From: Sorghum bicolor
Taxonomy: Eukaryota > Streptophyta > Magnoliopsida > Poales > Poaceae
NCBI RefSeq assembly: GCF_000003195.3
Contig: NC_012870.2
Location: forward strand, 48,309,153 to 48,373,152
Direction: 5' to 3'
DNA: 64,000 bases
The notes beneath the pieces are model-generated. The model was not told where the DNA came from. It searched no databases and saw only the letters and a program-made list of their open reading frames with translations. Position 1 is the stretch's first letter. Each line of letters begins with the position of its first letter. Made by a program: the position numbers and the translations under genes. Positions 21,830 through 33,246 of this stretch are shown one piece after another.

Positions 21830-23852
21830 GCAGCAGCAACAGCAACAACAGCAGCAACCACCGCAGCAGCAACTGCAGCAGCGGCAGGCGAGCCAAGAGG
21901 AGGGACCGCTCGAGCCTCCGCCCCAAGGTTCGGCCCAGCCAGTGCTACCGGAGCCACAAGAGCTCGGCGAGGAGGAGGACCTGCCGGTGTACGGCCCCCC
22001 AACCCCGGCGTGGCTCCTCCCGGGGGCACCGGCTGCGATCCGGGCAGAGCCGGGGCGAGCGGACGGAGTGGTGGCGCTCGCCTGCCTGAAGCGCACACCT
22101 CCCGACGCCGAGTCCGATATCAAGAGGACAATTTACGGCATGGACGGGATCGCTCCAGGGTTCCTCCGGGAACGTCGGGCGTGGGAGGACCGCTTTCCTT
22201 CCGAGGAGGATGAAATTGGGGCATCGGGGACCAAGGATGGAACCTGGAAGACGGTGGACGACGACGGACGGTTCCCATGCCTCGTCGACCTATTCCTGCG
22301 CCATGGGGGCTCCCTCGAGACCGTCGAGGACCTCATCCGCGGCGTTAAGGCGCGGGCTGACCGGGAGATGGAGCACTGGTGCCCCGACCACATCCGTATC
22401 CGGGCCTCCCATGACCCGTCTGAGCCCGACATCTTCCTCGATGATCGGAAGGAAGCGGAGAAGTGGGAACACTTCGAGGAGCTCCGCCTTTGGATGAAGC
22501 ATGTGGTGGGGCTCCTCTCGGACGTTATCAACAACGGGCTCGGCCCGGCTTATTTCGTAAGTGTTTCTCGAACTCCAATCCTCATGGTGCTTTCAGGTTT
22601 CTGTATTCTAATCCATCCGACTCTTGATTCGCAGGATATGAAAGAGACCTCCCGCATCAAGTCCAGCTTCATACACGCCACGAGGGGCGGTTGGGAGCAG
22701 CTCCCCCTCCTCAAGGATCAACTCCTCGAGTCGTAGGAAAAGCTCCTTAAAGCTTACAAAGATCTCATAGCGCTCGAGGAGGAGAAGAAAACGAGGGAGG
22801 CTGCCCTGGCTGAGGCCCGAGAGGCCTCGAAGAAGGCGGAGGAGGAGACGATGCAGCTACGGGAGCGGGCTCTTACGGTCGAGGAAGCCGCGTCCAGAGC
22901 CCGGGAGGAGGCCCTGTCCTACAAGAGCGTTATCGCGGATCTGGACAAGGAGAAGGGCCTCCTTAAATCCGACCTGGACTCTCTCCGAGAGTCCTTCCGA
23001 AAGATGAAGGTGGAGCACGTGAACGGCGAGGTCGCCAGGGGCGCCGCAGAGGAAGCCAAGAAGAAGGCCCTCGAAGATCTCGAGGCGGAGCGGGCTCGAT
23101 CCCGCAGTTTCTCTAACGACGTCGAGCGTCTGAAGGGAGAATTGCTGGAGAAGAGTGGGGCCATTGCTCAGGCTGGCCAGGCGATCGAGGATCTCCGCGT
23201 TGCCAACACCGAGCTGGCACGCTCCAACAAAGAGATCGAGGGGGCCAACACCAGGCTGGTTGGCGAGAACACGGCCCTCGAGGAGACCGTACGCGGTATG
23301 TTTCCTCTATCAGATTTCTTTTTCCGAGGTGTGCTTAGTTTTTCCTAAGGTCTCTTTGTATTGGCTTTTACAGGGCTCAAGGACGAGCTCCTGGCCGCCC
23401 AAGCCGAGGCTCGCAACGCCAAGGCTCAGCTCGAGGCGGAGGTTGCTTTGAACCGTCGAGTACGGACGGCGATAAGTGATCTCTCGACCTCTTGGGAGGT
23501 CGAGCCTATGGATGAGTCGAGGGAGGACGCTCGAGGCGACGCCCTGGTCGACCAGTTGTGCTACATAGGCGCGACGCTGCGAGATCGGGTGCGGGACGCC
23601 CTCCACATCGGGGTGAAGCGGGCGATGGCGGTTGTCTGCTCGGGCTTCTCCTACGACATGGAGGTGGTGTCCCATGGCTTCGTCACCGACATCTCCAAGA
23701 CCGACACGGAGAACGAGGAGAGGCTCCATGCCTTGATCGACGACGTGGAGGCTCCTGGGGAAAGGTTGGCCAAGCTTTTCGAGCCTGAGGTGCTCCCTCC
23801 TGAGGCTAGCTCGGGCGGAGGCGAGGGCGGTGAGGATCTTGCCGCGGACTAA
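19546..23852 (+). pseudogene. Antisense accessory gene of element B, with polyglutamine tract and two in-frame UAGs
   Basis: Same family and position as the gene at 7823 in element A. Exon 1 (19546-20469) carries the conserved domain (FAKFHRHGLGVPPSRFMRAL, FHYGVELQHFSPNAI, LGMMPHWELWLHL). An intron with good sites spans 20470-20553. Then come a Lys-rich segment, an acidic NDDDDDDEDSDDSEG stretch (the frame changes near 20730), Pro/Arg-rich segments, a CAG/CAA tract encoding polyglutamine (21783-21880), an intron near 22558-22635, and a long coiled coil ending in DLAAD. TAG codons interrupt at 21789-21791, inside the polyQ tract, and at 22734-22736. Because of these and the frame change I call it a pseudogene. 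A function is not known. Confidence 0.75.
21783..21893 (+). repeat. CAG/CAA microsatellite (polyglutamine)
   Basis: About 100 bp made almost only of CAG and CAA codons, in frame with the antisense gene of element B. One codon near its start is TAG. Confidence 0.9.
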
Positions 23853-24420
23853 GGCCTGCGAGCCTGCTCAGGGCGCCTGAGGCCCCTTGTACAATACTTT
23901 GTGAATTCTGTGGTTAACTGATGCTGTATCACTTTCGTAATTGTCAGATGCTTATTTTGTCTTTCCGCTTGATGCTTTCGTCTCTCTTTGCGCCTACGTT
24001 TGTATCCCTTGCTCGATTTTTCGTAAAAGATCACCTCGATCACTTCAATGGTGGGGAAGCGAGTAGAGTTTCCGTAGCCCGGGGGCGTAGGAATTCTCCA
24101 GCTCGTTGTCCCTCGGCCTTTGAGGGGCTCGAGGTGCCTTAGCAACTTGAACCGTGCAAGGTTTACTACGTAAGAAAAGAAAACTTCTCGGTTTTTTTCG
24201 ATACTCGGGGGGGGGGGTGTCGTCCCCCTAGTAGCCCCCGAGGGGGTGCTGACTATGATGGGTCATAGTCGGCGCCCCCTTCTAACGTCGAGATCGTGAT
24301 TTATTAATCTTCTCGGCGCAAAGAAAGAAGAATTGTTTCGAGGGAAAGACTTTATTTATTCATTCATTCGTTTACAAAGTCTTGGTACAAAACATAAGCA
24401 GGAACATAAGTTTAGAACTT
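23853..24420. other. Convergent 3' spacer of element B
   Basis: It lies between the end of the antisense gene and the end of pol. It contains a run of ten or more Gs (24207-24217), a PPT-like AGTAGCCCCCGAG (24230-24242) and the long hairpin described separately. No gene is supported. Confidence 0.6.
24241..24280 (+). other. 18-bp hairpin with 4-nt loop
   Basis: Arms 24241-24258 and 24263-24280 pair at all 18 positions if the plus-strand RNA is considered, with two U-G wobbles, around loop TGGG. It directly follows a PPT-like motif. Confidence 0.8.
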
Positions 24421-27400
24421 CTAGGGGTAGAATCGACGTAGCTGTTCGATGTTCCATGCGTTGGTGAGAATTGCCCCTTTTTCGTCCGCCAGCCTGTACG
24501 TTCCCGGCTTCAGGACCTCGGCTACCACGTACGGACCTTCCCAAGGTGGAGTCAGCTTGTGGCATCCCTGATTGCTTTGCCGGCGTCGTAGGACTAGGTC
24601 GCCCACGTTGAGGTCCCTCTTGCGCACATGCTTGTCGTGGTAGCGTCGAAGCCTTTGCTGATATCTGGCAGAGTTGAGGAGGGCCATGTCTCTAGCCTCC
24701 TCAAGTTGGTCGACCGCGTTTTCTTGAGTCTCTTTGTTCGATTGCTCGTTGTAGGCCTTGAGTCGAGGTGACCCATACTCGAGGTCTGTGGGGAGGATGG
24801 CCTCAGAGCCGTAGACCATGAAGAACGGGGTGTATTTTGTGGCCCTGCTTGGTGTTGTCCTAAGGCTCCATAGGACTGAGGAAAGCTCCTCGACCCATTT
24901 TTTGCCGAATTTCTTCAATCGATTGTAGATCCTTGGCTTGAGTCCTTGCAAAATCATGCCGTTGGCACGCTCGACTTGGCCGTTAGTTCGAGGGTGGGCT
25001 ACTGCAGACCAGTTCACATGGATGTGATGCCGATCGCAGAAGTCCAAGAACTTTTTGCTGGTGAACTGGGTGCCGTTGTCGGTGATGATGACATTGGGGA
25101 TCCCAAACCGATGGATAATGTCGGTAAAGAAAAGGACGGCCTGCTCGGAGCGGATGTTGGTGATGGGTCGAGCCTCGATCCATTTGGAGAACTTGTCAAC
25201 GGCCACCAGCAAATGGGTGAATCCTCCTTTCGCCTTTTGTAGAGGTCCTACTAAATCGAGCCCCCACACCGCAAACGGCCAGGTAATGGGGATCATCTGA
25301 AGTGCGTGGGCAGGCAGATGTGTCTGCTTGGCGTAGAACTGACACCCGTGACATGATCGTACGAGCTCGATGGCGTCCGCCACGGCCGTTGGCCAGTAGA
25401 AGCCTTGTCGAAAAGCGTTCCCTACAAGGGTCCGTGGAGCGGCGTGGTGACCGCAAGCCCCCGAGTGCAGGTCATCGAGGAGTTTTCGGCCTTCTTCCAC
25501 AGTGATGCAACGTTGTAAGACCCTCGTCGGGCTCCGTCGATATAGCTCGTTGTCTTCGCCATAGATCACATATGATTTGGCCCGCCGAGCGATACGACGA
25601 GCTTCTGACCTGTCTTCTGGCAACTCGCCGCGGATAAGGCAGTCGAGGAACGGTGTGCGCCAATCGAATGGTCGGCCTGGTCGTCGTTCTATCTCCATCA
25701 TTTCTTCCACCATCAAGAGCGTATCGACAGCGTTGGTCGGTTGGGCGGTGGTGGCGTCGACGCCAGCCCCCGTGCCTAGGTCGACGGATGGTTCATGAAG
25801 ATCTTTTGAGAATGCATCAGGCGGCACCGTGCCTCTGGTCGATGCGATCTTGGCGAGTTCGTCGGCTGCCTCGTTGTAGCGTCGAGCGACATGGACAAGC
25901 TCGAGACCGTGGAACCTGTCTTCGAGTCGGCGGACCTCCTTGCAGTACGCTTCCATTTTTGGGTCGTGGCAGCTCGAGGTTTTCATTACTTGGTCGATGA
26001 CGAGTTGGGAGTCTCCTCGGACGTCAAGGCGTCGGACTCCTAACTCGATAGCGATCTTGAGACCGTTGACCAGGGCCTCATATTCTGCGACATTGTTTGA
26101 TGCGGCAAAATGAATCCTGATTACATACCTCATGTGGACGCCTAAGGGTGAGATGAACAGCAGGCCGGCCCCGGCCCCAGTTTTCATGAGTGACCCGTCG
26201 AAATACATTGTCCACAGCTCCGCCTGGACCTGAGTCGGGGGAAGCTGGGAGTCCGTCCATTCCGCGACGAAGTCTACCAGGGCTTGCGATTTGATGGCCT
26301 TTCGAGGCGCGTAAGTGAGAGTCTCACTCATGAGCTCGACCGACCATTTTGCTATTCTTCCCGTGGCCTCTTTGCTCTGGTTTATTTCTCCTAAAGGGAA
26401 AGACGAAACCACCGTGATGGGGTGACCGAGGAAGTAATGCTGCAGCTTGCGGCGGGCAAGGATTACGGCGTAGATCAGCTTCTGGATTTGGGGATAACGC
26501 GTCTTGGTCTCTGAAAGCACCTCGCTGACGAAATAGACTGGCCTTTGGACCGGCAGCGCATGACCCTCCTCTTGTCTTTCGACCACCACCGCCGCGCTGA
26601 CGACCTGGGTCGTCGACGCGACGTAGAGGAGCAGCGGCTCCGCAGGTTGAGGTGGAACCAGGACTGGGGCCGAGGTCAGCGTCTTCTTCAGCCTTTCGAG
26701 TGCTTCCTCGGCCTCGGGGGTCCAAGAAAAACGCTCGACCTTCTTTAGGAGTCGATATAATGGTAATGCCTTTTCTCCTAGTCTCGAGATGAAATGGCTC
26801 AGAGCCGCTAGGCACCCCGTGACTCTCTGTACACCCTTGATGTCTCGGATCGGCCCCATTTTCGTGATGGCCGAGACTTTCTCGGGGTTGGCCTCGATGC
26901 CGCGCTGCGAAACGATGTAACCTGGGAGCATGCCTCGAGGCACACCGAAAACGCACTTCTCAGGATTGAGCTTGATCCGGCTGGTGCGTAGGCAGCTAAA
27001 GGCAATCTCGAGGTCCTGGATCAGGTCTCCTCGTCGCTTTGACTTGACGACAATGTCGTCGACGTAGGCCTCGACCGTGGACCCTATATGTTCGCCAAAC
27101 ACGTGGAGCATGCAACGTTGATACGTGGCTCCCGCGTTTCGAAGCCCGAATGCAATGGTCACGTAGCAATACATCCCAAAAGGCGTGATGAAAGAGGTCG
27201 CGAGCTGGTCGGACTCCTTCATTTTTATTTGGTGGTAACCAGAATATGCATCAAGGAAAGAAAGGGTTTCACATCCCGTGGTAGAATCGACAATCTGATC
27301 AATGCGTGGCAATGGAAAGGGAACTTTTGGACATGCTTTATTCAGACTAGTATAATCGACACACATCCTCATTTTCCCATTCTTTTTTTAACTAATACAG

Positions 27401-27647
27401 GGTTTGCTAACCAGTCAGGATGATGAACCTCCTTGATGAATCCGGCCGTCAAAAGCTTGTGGACTTCCTCCCCAATGATCTTGCGCTTCTCCTCGTCGAA
27501 TCGGCGCAACCGCTGCTTCACTGGCTTGGAACCGGCTCGAATCTCCAAGGAGTGCTCGGCGACTTCCCTCGGTATGCCTGGCATGTCCGAGGGACTCCAT
27601 GCAAACATGTCGGCATTTGCACGGAGAAAGTCGACGAGCACAGCTTC
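24421..27647 (-). pseudogene. pol: Element B pol, single frameshift in RT
   Basis: After the UAG at 27648-27650 the protease frame continues (EHSLEIRAGSKPVKQRLRR, then [13 protein letters not shown]) and ends at 27369. The rest is open in another frame from 27372 to 24421. The shift maps to a seven-base A run (T7 on the plus strand, 27383-27389), consistent with loss of one base. RT shows [38 protein letters not shown] and YVDD. RNase H shows [18 protein letters not shown] and [10 protein letters not shown]. Integrase shows GHHAAPRTL...[24 protein letters not shown] and GQVERANG. It ends LRRFYP. The position that is UAG in the RT of A and C is Gln here (ESDQLATSF). Homopolymer sequencing error is possible. 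Confidence 0.9.
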
Positions 27648-30600
27648 CTATTTGGGGTCAAGGTCGGTGCTGATCGTCAGCACTTTGCCGTCGGAGTTGT
27701 TGGGGTCGAGCGGGATCTTCTTGGTTCCTTCCGCCGCCTCGAAGCTGCCCGCGTGGCGCTTAGGTTCTGGAGCCTCAGCGGCCAGGGCCTCGAGCTTCGC
27801 GACGAGCTCGGTGGAGTTCTCGACCACCTCCCCGTACTCGACGCACTCGACGTCGCACTCGTACGCGTGCTCGAAAGAGGAACTGACAGTGATCACACCT
27901 TTGGGACCGGGCATCTTCAGCTTCAAGTAGGTGTAGTTGGGAATAGCCATGAACTTGGCGTAGCCCGGGCGCCCGATGATGGCGTGGTACGTGCCTCGAA
28001 ACCCAACCACCTCGAAGGTGAGGGTCTCCTTCCTGAAGTTGACCGCCGTGCCGAAGCAGACCGGTAAGTCAATCCGACCTACTGGCAGCGCCTTTTTTCC
28101 TGGCACGACGCCATGGAACCCGCCGGCACTTGGTTGGAGCTTCCCTCTATCTATGCCGAGGAGGTCAAGGGTCTCGAGGTAGATGTTGTTGAGGCTGCTA
28201 CCGCCATCCATCAGCACTTTCGAGAGCCGGGTGTTGACGATGATGGGGTCGATGACGAGCGGGTAGACGCCTGGGGCGACTACCTTGTCGGGGTGGTCTT
28301 CTCGGTCGAAAGTGATAGGAGTGCTTGACCAGCTAAGGTATTGGGGCACCGCCATTCTTGCTGCAAAAACTTCGCGACGCTCCCTTTTGCGCTGCCTCGT
28401 GGTCAACTGAGTCGAGGGCCCGCCATAGATCATGTAGCAGTCGTGGACGGCGTGGAAGCCGTCGTCATCTTTGTTGTCTTCCTTGCTGCCAGCCTTCTCT
28501 TTCTTGGAGTCATCACGTGTATCTTTTTTGAACCCCTGACCGTCGAAATGCTTTCTCAACATACGACAGTCCTTGAGTTTGTGGTTGGCGCCTCCCTTAT
28601 GGTAAGGGCACGGCTCCTCCAACATCTTGTCAAAGATGCCTCCATCCGGAGGGCCTCGAGGCTTCTTTCGATCCATGGCGGCGACAAGGTTGTCATCGGA
28701 ATCTTCCCGGTGGAACTGCCGCACTTTCTGCTTCTTTTTGTTTTTCTTGAGGCCTCGACTGGGGGTCCCATCTTCGTCGATGGGCTGCTTGCCTTTCCTT
28801 CCTTCCGAGCTGAAGAAGGCGCCGACTGCCTCCTCCCCTGCCGCGTAGTTGGCTACTACGTCCATCAGCTCGTCGACGGTCTGAGGTCGATTGCGACCTA
28901 ATTCCCGCACCAAGTCTCGACTGGTGGTGCCCGAGACAAACGCCAAGATGACGTCGTGGTCAGGGATGTGCGGCAGCTCAGTGCGCTGCTTCGAGAAGCG
29001 CCGAGCATACTCCCGAAGAGTTTCTCCTGACTTCTGCTTGCACTTGCTGAGGTCCCATGAGTTCCCTGGTCGTATGTAGGTCCCTTTGAAGTTACCCTCG
29101 AAGACTCTGACCAGATCAACCCAGTTGTGGATCTCATTGGCAGGGAGTTCCTCGAGCCATCGACGGGCGGTGTCGGAGAGGAAAAGGGGTAGCTGTCTGA
29201 TGATGGCTCGATCATCACCTCGAGCGCCACCTAGCTGACAGGCCAGCCTGAAGTCGGCCAGCCACAACTCTGGTTTGGTCTCTCCATTGTACTTCGCGAT
29301 GCTGGTCAGGGGTCGAAATGGATTGGGCAGGGGCGTGCTGCGGATCGCCCTGCTGAACACCCGTGGGCCTGGTGGCTCGGGGGCCACCCGGTCCTCGTCG
29401 CTGTCGTATCTCCCACCGCGATGCGCGCTATAACCGCGCTCTTCCGCGTCTCCGTGCCGGCGGCGTCGATTTTCTTTGATGTCGTGCCGTGCGTCGTGTC
29501 GACGTTGACCGTCGACGGGGAGGATGAGAGCGGTCTTTCTACCTCGAGGGGGAGGTTGTTGTTGGACTGACACCTCCTCTTCGTTTAGAGGCTGTTCGTC
29601 GCGCTTCTCCGTGGCAGCTCCTCGCCGTCGAGACGCCGAACTTTTGGCTTGTTGAACCGCCGCCACCTGGAGCAATGTCTGTACCTCATCTCGAATGCGT
29701 CGGGCCTGGGAATTCGATGGCTCTGGCATGTTACGTAGCAGCATCGTCGCTGCCACTACATTCTGGCCTGCTCGAGGGAAACGGCTGACAGGTTGCTCTG
29801 GCTCTGAGTCGCCGACGATCTATCGATGTACCTCTCGAGCGCGTCTGCGGACACTTCCGCCCGGCGGGTAGGGCAGGTCTTGCTCGAGGATTTGCTCGAG
29901 CAGGACGAGGCGCTCGCGGTCTTCGTCGAGCTTCATCTTGAGCTCCCGCAGCTGCGCGAGCTGCGCGGTTCTGTCTTCATGAGGAGGGGGGTCGACCTGT
30001 CCGTCGTTCCCAGGCGTCCTGGGGTCTTCTCGCGCCGCGGGGGCTCGACCTCCCGCAGCAGCATCCCGGGTCTCGTCAGTAGTTTCTACCGCCCCGTTGA
30101 TGTGATAGCATTCCGTCGTAGGGTCATAGCTGTCCGTCTCGGAGTCGGAGTCCGGTTCGGCGGCGTAGAAACACCCACGTCCTTCCTCCAGCAATCGTTG
30201 CCTGAGGGAGGTGATCGAGTATCGTCCGGGGCCTAGACGACGGAGGCCTTGTACTCGGGAAAGGTCTGGCAGCTCGGACGCCGACTGCCGCGCTTCAGAG
30301 CTACGTGGGAGGACCATTGGTCTTTCTACGTACGTCTGGGCGTTTGGGCATATCGTCCTGGCGAGCGACGTCGCGGCGTTGTCCAATCCGAACGGCAGTG
30401 CCGCTCTTGGAGTGAACAACCCGTGTGGAAGTAGCCTAGCAGCGGTGGGGGAGAGCGCGCGAGACGTGTCACCTCCCGTCGTCGCGCGGTGCTGAGTCGT
30501 CGCGCTTGTTGCTCCATCCCACGGTGCCGCCGACTTGTGGCCTACGCCCTGCCTCGCACGAGTTGTTGGTCGTGCTGAAGCAGAGGGGCCGCGGTGGTGC

Positions 30601-30800
30601 TGTCCGCGCCTCTTCTTAGGCGGGGAGGCGTGGTGGTGAGGGCGTCTCGGGGCCTTCAACCGTGCTGGCGTAACGCGGGCTCCTCCTGGTCCTTTGACTG
30701 AGAGCAAGATCATGTCGTAGCCGGAGCCCGTAGACATGAACTCGAGGCTTCCAAACCAAATCACCGTGGAGCGCGGAAACGGCGAGGCAAGAGTAGCCAT
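27648..30800 (-). CDS. gag: Element B gag-protease, one internal UAG
   Basis: I choose the ATG at 30800 (MATLASPFPRSTVIWFG), just past the PBS. The first 326 codons are Arg/Pro-rich and end in a Glu/Arg-rich helix. A UAG at 29820-29822 interrupts, and the same frame then continues to 27648. The gag domain lies near 29300-28850 (WLADFRLACQLGGARGDDRA, GTYIRPGNSWDLSKCKQKSG). A Cys/His motif follows (CPYHKGGANHKLKDC). The protease shows VLMDGGSSLNNIYLETLDLL. The ORF ends DLDPK then UAG, as in A and C. Apart from the internal UAG the coding potential is complete. Confidence 0.85.
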
Positions 30801-30838
30801 CCGGAAAGGAGTGGGAAATCGATGAAAAACACGCAGGA

Positions 30839-30858
30839 CCCCTACCTGGCGCGCCAAC
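30839..30858 (-). promoter_or_regulatory. Element B primer binding site
   Basis: Directly downstream of the 5' LTR in element sense the sequence is GTTGGCGCGCCAGGTAGGGG. It matches the PBS core of elements A and C (GGCGCGCCAGGTAGGGG). I do not assign the priming tRNA. Confidence 0.75.
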
Positions 30859-31846
30859 TGTCGGTGTTTTTTCCCCGGGGGGTCACACCAACGAGTAAAT
30901 TTGTATGCGTGCTCCCTTTCCCGGATGGTGATGCAAGAAGACACAGAGATTTATCCTGGTTCGGGCAAGAGAAAGCCCTACGTCCAGCGGGGAGAGAGAG
31001 TTTATATTATCTTGCACCTAAGTGCTTGTACAGGGGCGAATACAAGCGTGGAATGGAGTGTGGAGCTCTACTACGTATGAGTATGGTCTTGTGTCGTCCT
31101 GCCCGTTCTATTCCTGAGTCTCTCCTTTTATAGCTCCAAGGAGAGACCCAGGGTACATGCATAGATGTTAGAGTAGGGGTCGATAGCCGCATGGAGCGCT
31201 GACCTACTCGAGGCTTCCGTACGGCATGGCCTCGAGCCGTCCCATCTTGATAGCCCGGTGATGATTACGCGTGCTCCTGCGTTCGGCCCTGCCCGCCGCC
31301 TCGCGCTGGTTCTGAGGTCGCATGCATGTACGGTATGGCGGCGGATCCGGCGGGGTAGCTGTGGTGTTGTCAGTCGACGCCCAACTTGCCCCTAGGAAGG
31401 GACCCTGTTCGGTCGAGGGTCGGACGCCGTGTAATGTGCTGATATCTGGAGCGCTGACCTTGGAGGTCTCGAGGGGGTCCCAATTAGACGTTCCATCCTT
31501 GTTCCCTGCGTCCTGACACGCCCTTGATCGTTCGGTGGGAAGGCTGCAAAAAGAACGATGGGACAGAAGCCTCCCGTGACCCGTGTGTTAGGTGGGGAAG
31601 CGTCAGGTGCATTAAATGCCCTAGCTCTCGTGCGCGCGTCAGGCGGCGGACAGTGTCCTTGCGCTCGATGCCTCTCGGTTCGCTCGAGCCCGCTTCCGCA
31701 TTCGACGGCAGTGGTCGCTCGAGCCCTGACCGATTCGCTCGACGGCATTTCCGTCTTCGAGGCTGCGACCGTCGATGGCCGCGCGTGCGTACGGATGGCC
31801 TGGTTATACGCATTGGTGAGGGTACCCCTTGTTGATACCCTCGACA
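30859..31846 (-). repeat. Element B 5' LTR
   Basis: 988 bp, TG...CA in element sense, with the promoter TATA (GCTATAAAAGGAGAG in sense) near 31125-31140. Seven differences from the 3' LTR were counted by eye (0.7%). Confidence 0.95.
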
Positions 31847-31866
31847 CCCCCTACCTGGCGCGCCAC
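31847..31866 (-). promoter_or_regulatory. Element A primer binding site, with one copy of the element B target duplication
   Basis: In element sense the bases after A's 5' LTR are GTGGCGCGCCAGGTAGGGGG. The final five Gs are the CCCCC duplicated by insertion of B, so B separated the PBS of A from its gag by 14.2 kb. Confidence 0.85.
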
Positions 31867-32326
31867 TGTCGACGAAAGCTGGTCGGCAGTCTACCTTGGG
31901 GTATACCCACGGTAGTAGTTTATCGGTAGACGGTGCGCAAACTACGAACTCGATGGTGACGCAAGACACGGACAAGCTTTTTATCCACGTTCGGCCGCCG
32001 AGTTGGCGTAATACCTACGTCCTGCGTCTGGTTGTATTGATTTGTGTTGAGAGAATATGATGTCCTAGGGGGGTCCCTTGCCTCACCTTATATAGTCTGA
32101 AGGGCAGGGTTACAGATCTGGAAACTAATCCTAGTCGGTTACAATTGTCATAGATAGTTCGATATCAATTCCTATTCTAACTGACTAGAATCCTGCTTGA
32201 TCTCCACATCTTGCTTCCTTGCGCGAAACTCCAGGCTGTCGGATCAAGCCTTGAATTCGTCTCGTAATGGGCCAAGCCTCCTGGCCCAAGTCTAGCCGTA
32301 AGGGTATAGGGGTCTATCCCCCCACA
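31867..32326 (-). repeat. Element A 5' LTR
   Basis: 460 bp, same length as the 3' copy, followed by GACGT. One of the four differences changes the base next to the TATA box (CTCC to CACC on the plus strand near 32087). Confidence 0.95.
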
Positions 32327-32331
32327 GACGT

Positions 32332-33246
32332 GGTGCTCACCGGACTCATGCGTAGAGAGATCTGCAAACCGCACTAACACCAGACTCACACCACCGGATG
32401 CATCCTGAGCGTCCAGTGCTCTCAGTCAGAAACTCTCTGCTGAAGTCAGGCCACATCGGACGCATGAACAGGGAACACCCTGCGTTTGGTGCAGTGCGTT
32501 CGGTGCTCAACCCTAATAGAGCTAGGCACTGATAGCACACCGGACGCTAAAGCCAGCGTCTGGTGCCTCCATGCACTGCGTCCGGTGAGTGTTTCTTAGT
32601 GAGAAACACTCCCGCGACTTCCCCAAATTCCCACCGGCGCAATAGAAAATATACATTTAATTTTCTCAAAAGCGCCAAATCACATCGAGCTTGCACCACA
32701 AAGTGTCCCCTCTCAACCCTAGGAACTCCCTCTCAACCCCTTTCAATCTTAGGAACTCAAACCTCTCTCAACCCTAGGAACTCCACCTCCTTTGTAAATG
32801 TGCTAACACCACAAAGTGTCCACCACCAAAGTGCATGTGTGTTAGCTTTTCACAAACATTTTACCCAAAGGAGTTTGGTTAGGACTTTAATAGATCCTAA
32901 TGCATATGCTCAAGATATAGACCTAGTAGCACTTGATACGAGAGATGATTGTGATTTCCCCTCTTGATAGTTGGCTATCTATCCTAAATCCGGTCAATCA
33001 CTTCTCTACTCAACTTAGACCAGCAAAAGCAAAACCCTATGTTTATACCTTTGCCTTGATCACTTTCCTCCTTGTCTATCATCATGATTTCCACATCATG
33101 CTTCATCCCTTTGTGATCATGTGACCACCTTTCTATGCCACCATGCACCTTCATCACATGTGTTGCTATGCCTAGCTCAAATCACTCAAACATAAGGCAT
33201 TAGCAACTTGGTGTCATTAATTACCAAAACCAAACTTGAGCTTTCA
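32332..33246 (-). repeat. SIRE/Opie-like Copia LTR fragment
   Basis: In minus-strand sense it begins TGAAAGCTCAAGTTTGG at 33246, a start typical of grass SIRE-lineage LTRs, and continues to the insertion point of A. It is rich in CGGACGC/CCGGTG phrases and contains a perfect 10-bp hairpin (GAGTGTTTCT-TAGTG-AGAAACACTC, 32587-32611). It is a different family from the LTR at 3281. Confidence 0.6.

Larger units (their letters stand above)
17629..31846 (-). mobile_element. Element B: Tat-lineage Ty3/gypsy retrotransposon nested in element A
   Basis: Two 988-bp LTRs (17629-18616 and 30859-31846) differ at seven positions by eye. CCCCC is duplicated at 17624-17628 and 31847-31851. It sits in the same orientation as A, 15-20 bp from A's 5' LTR, between A's PBS and gag. 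Plan: 5' LTR, PBS, gag-protease, UAG, pol, convergent antisense gene, hairpin-rich noncoding block, PPT, 3' LTR. Its proteins resemble those of A but clearly belong to another family, and its LTRs share only general features. Confidence 0.95.
5993..32326 (-). mobile_element. Element A: near-complete Tat-lineage Ty3/gypsy retrotransposon, host of nested element B
   Basis: Two 460-bp LTRs bound the element, and the 5-bp target duplication GACGT is present at 5988-5992 and 32327-32331. Removing the 14,218-bp nested element B and its duplicated 5 bp leaves about 12.1 kb. Order in element sense: 5' LTR, PBS, gag-protease, UAG, RT-RNaseH-integrase, convergent antisense accessory gene, motif-rich noncoding block, PPT, 3' LTR. 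By eye the LTRs differ at 4 of 460 positions. With the often-used grass rate of 1.3e-8 per site per year this suggests roughly 0.3 My (inference). No chromodomain follows integrase, as expected for Tat/Athila relatives. Confidence 0.95.

Noticed and set aside
20426..22123. Long minus-strand open frame opposite the element B antisense gene
   Set aside because: It is the shadow of GC-rich plus-strand codons and of the CAG tract (poly-Cys/Leu/Ala in other frames), with no known domain; the plus strand has splice sites and family homology.
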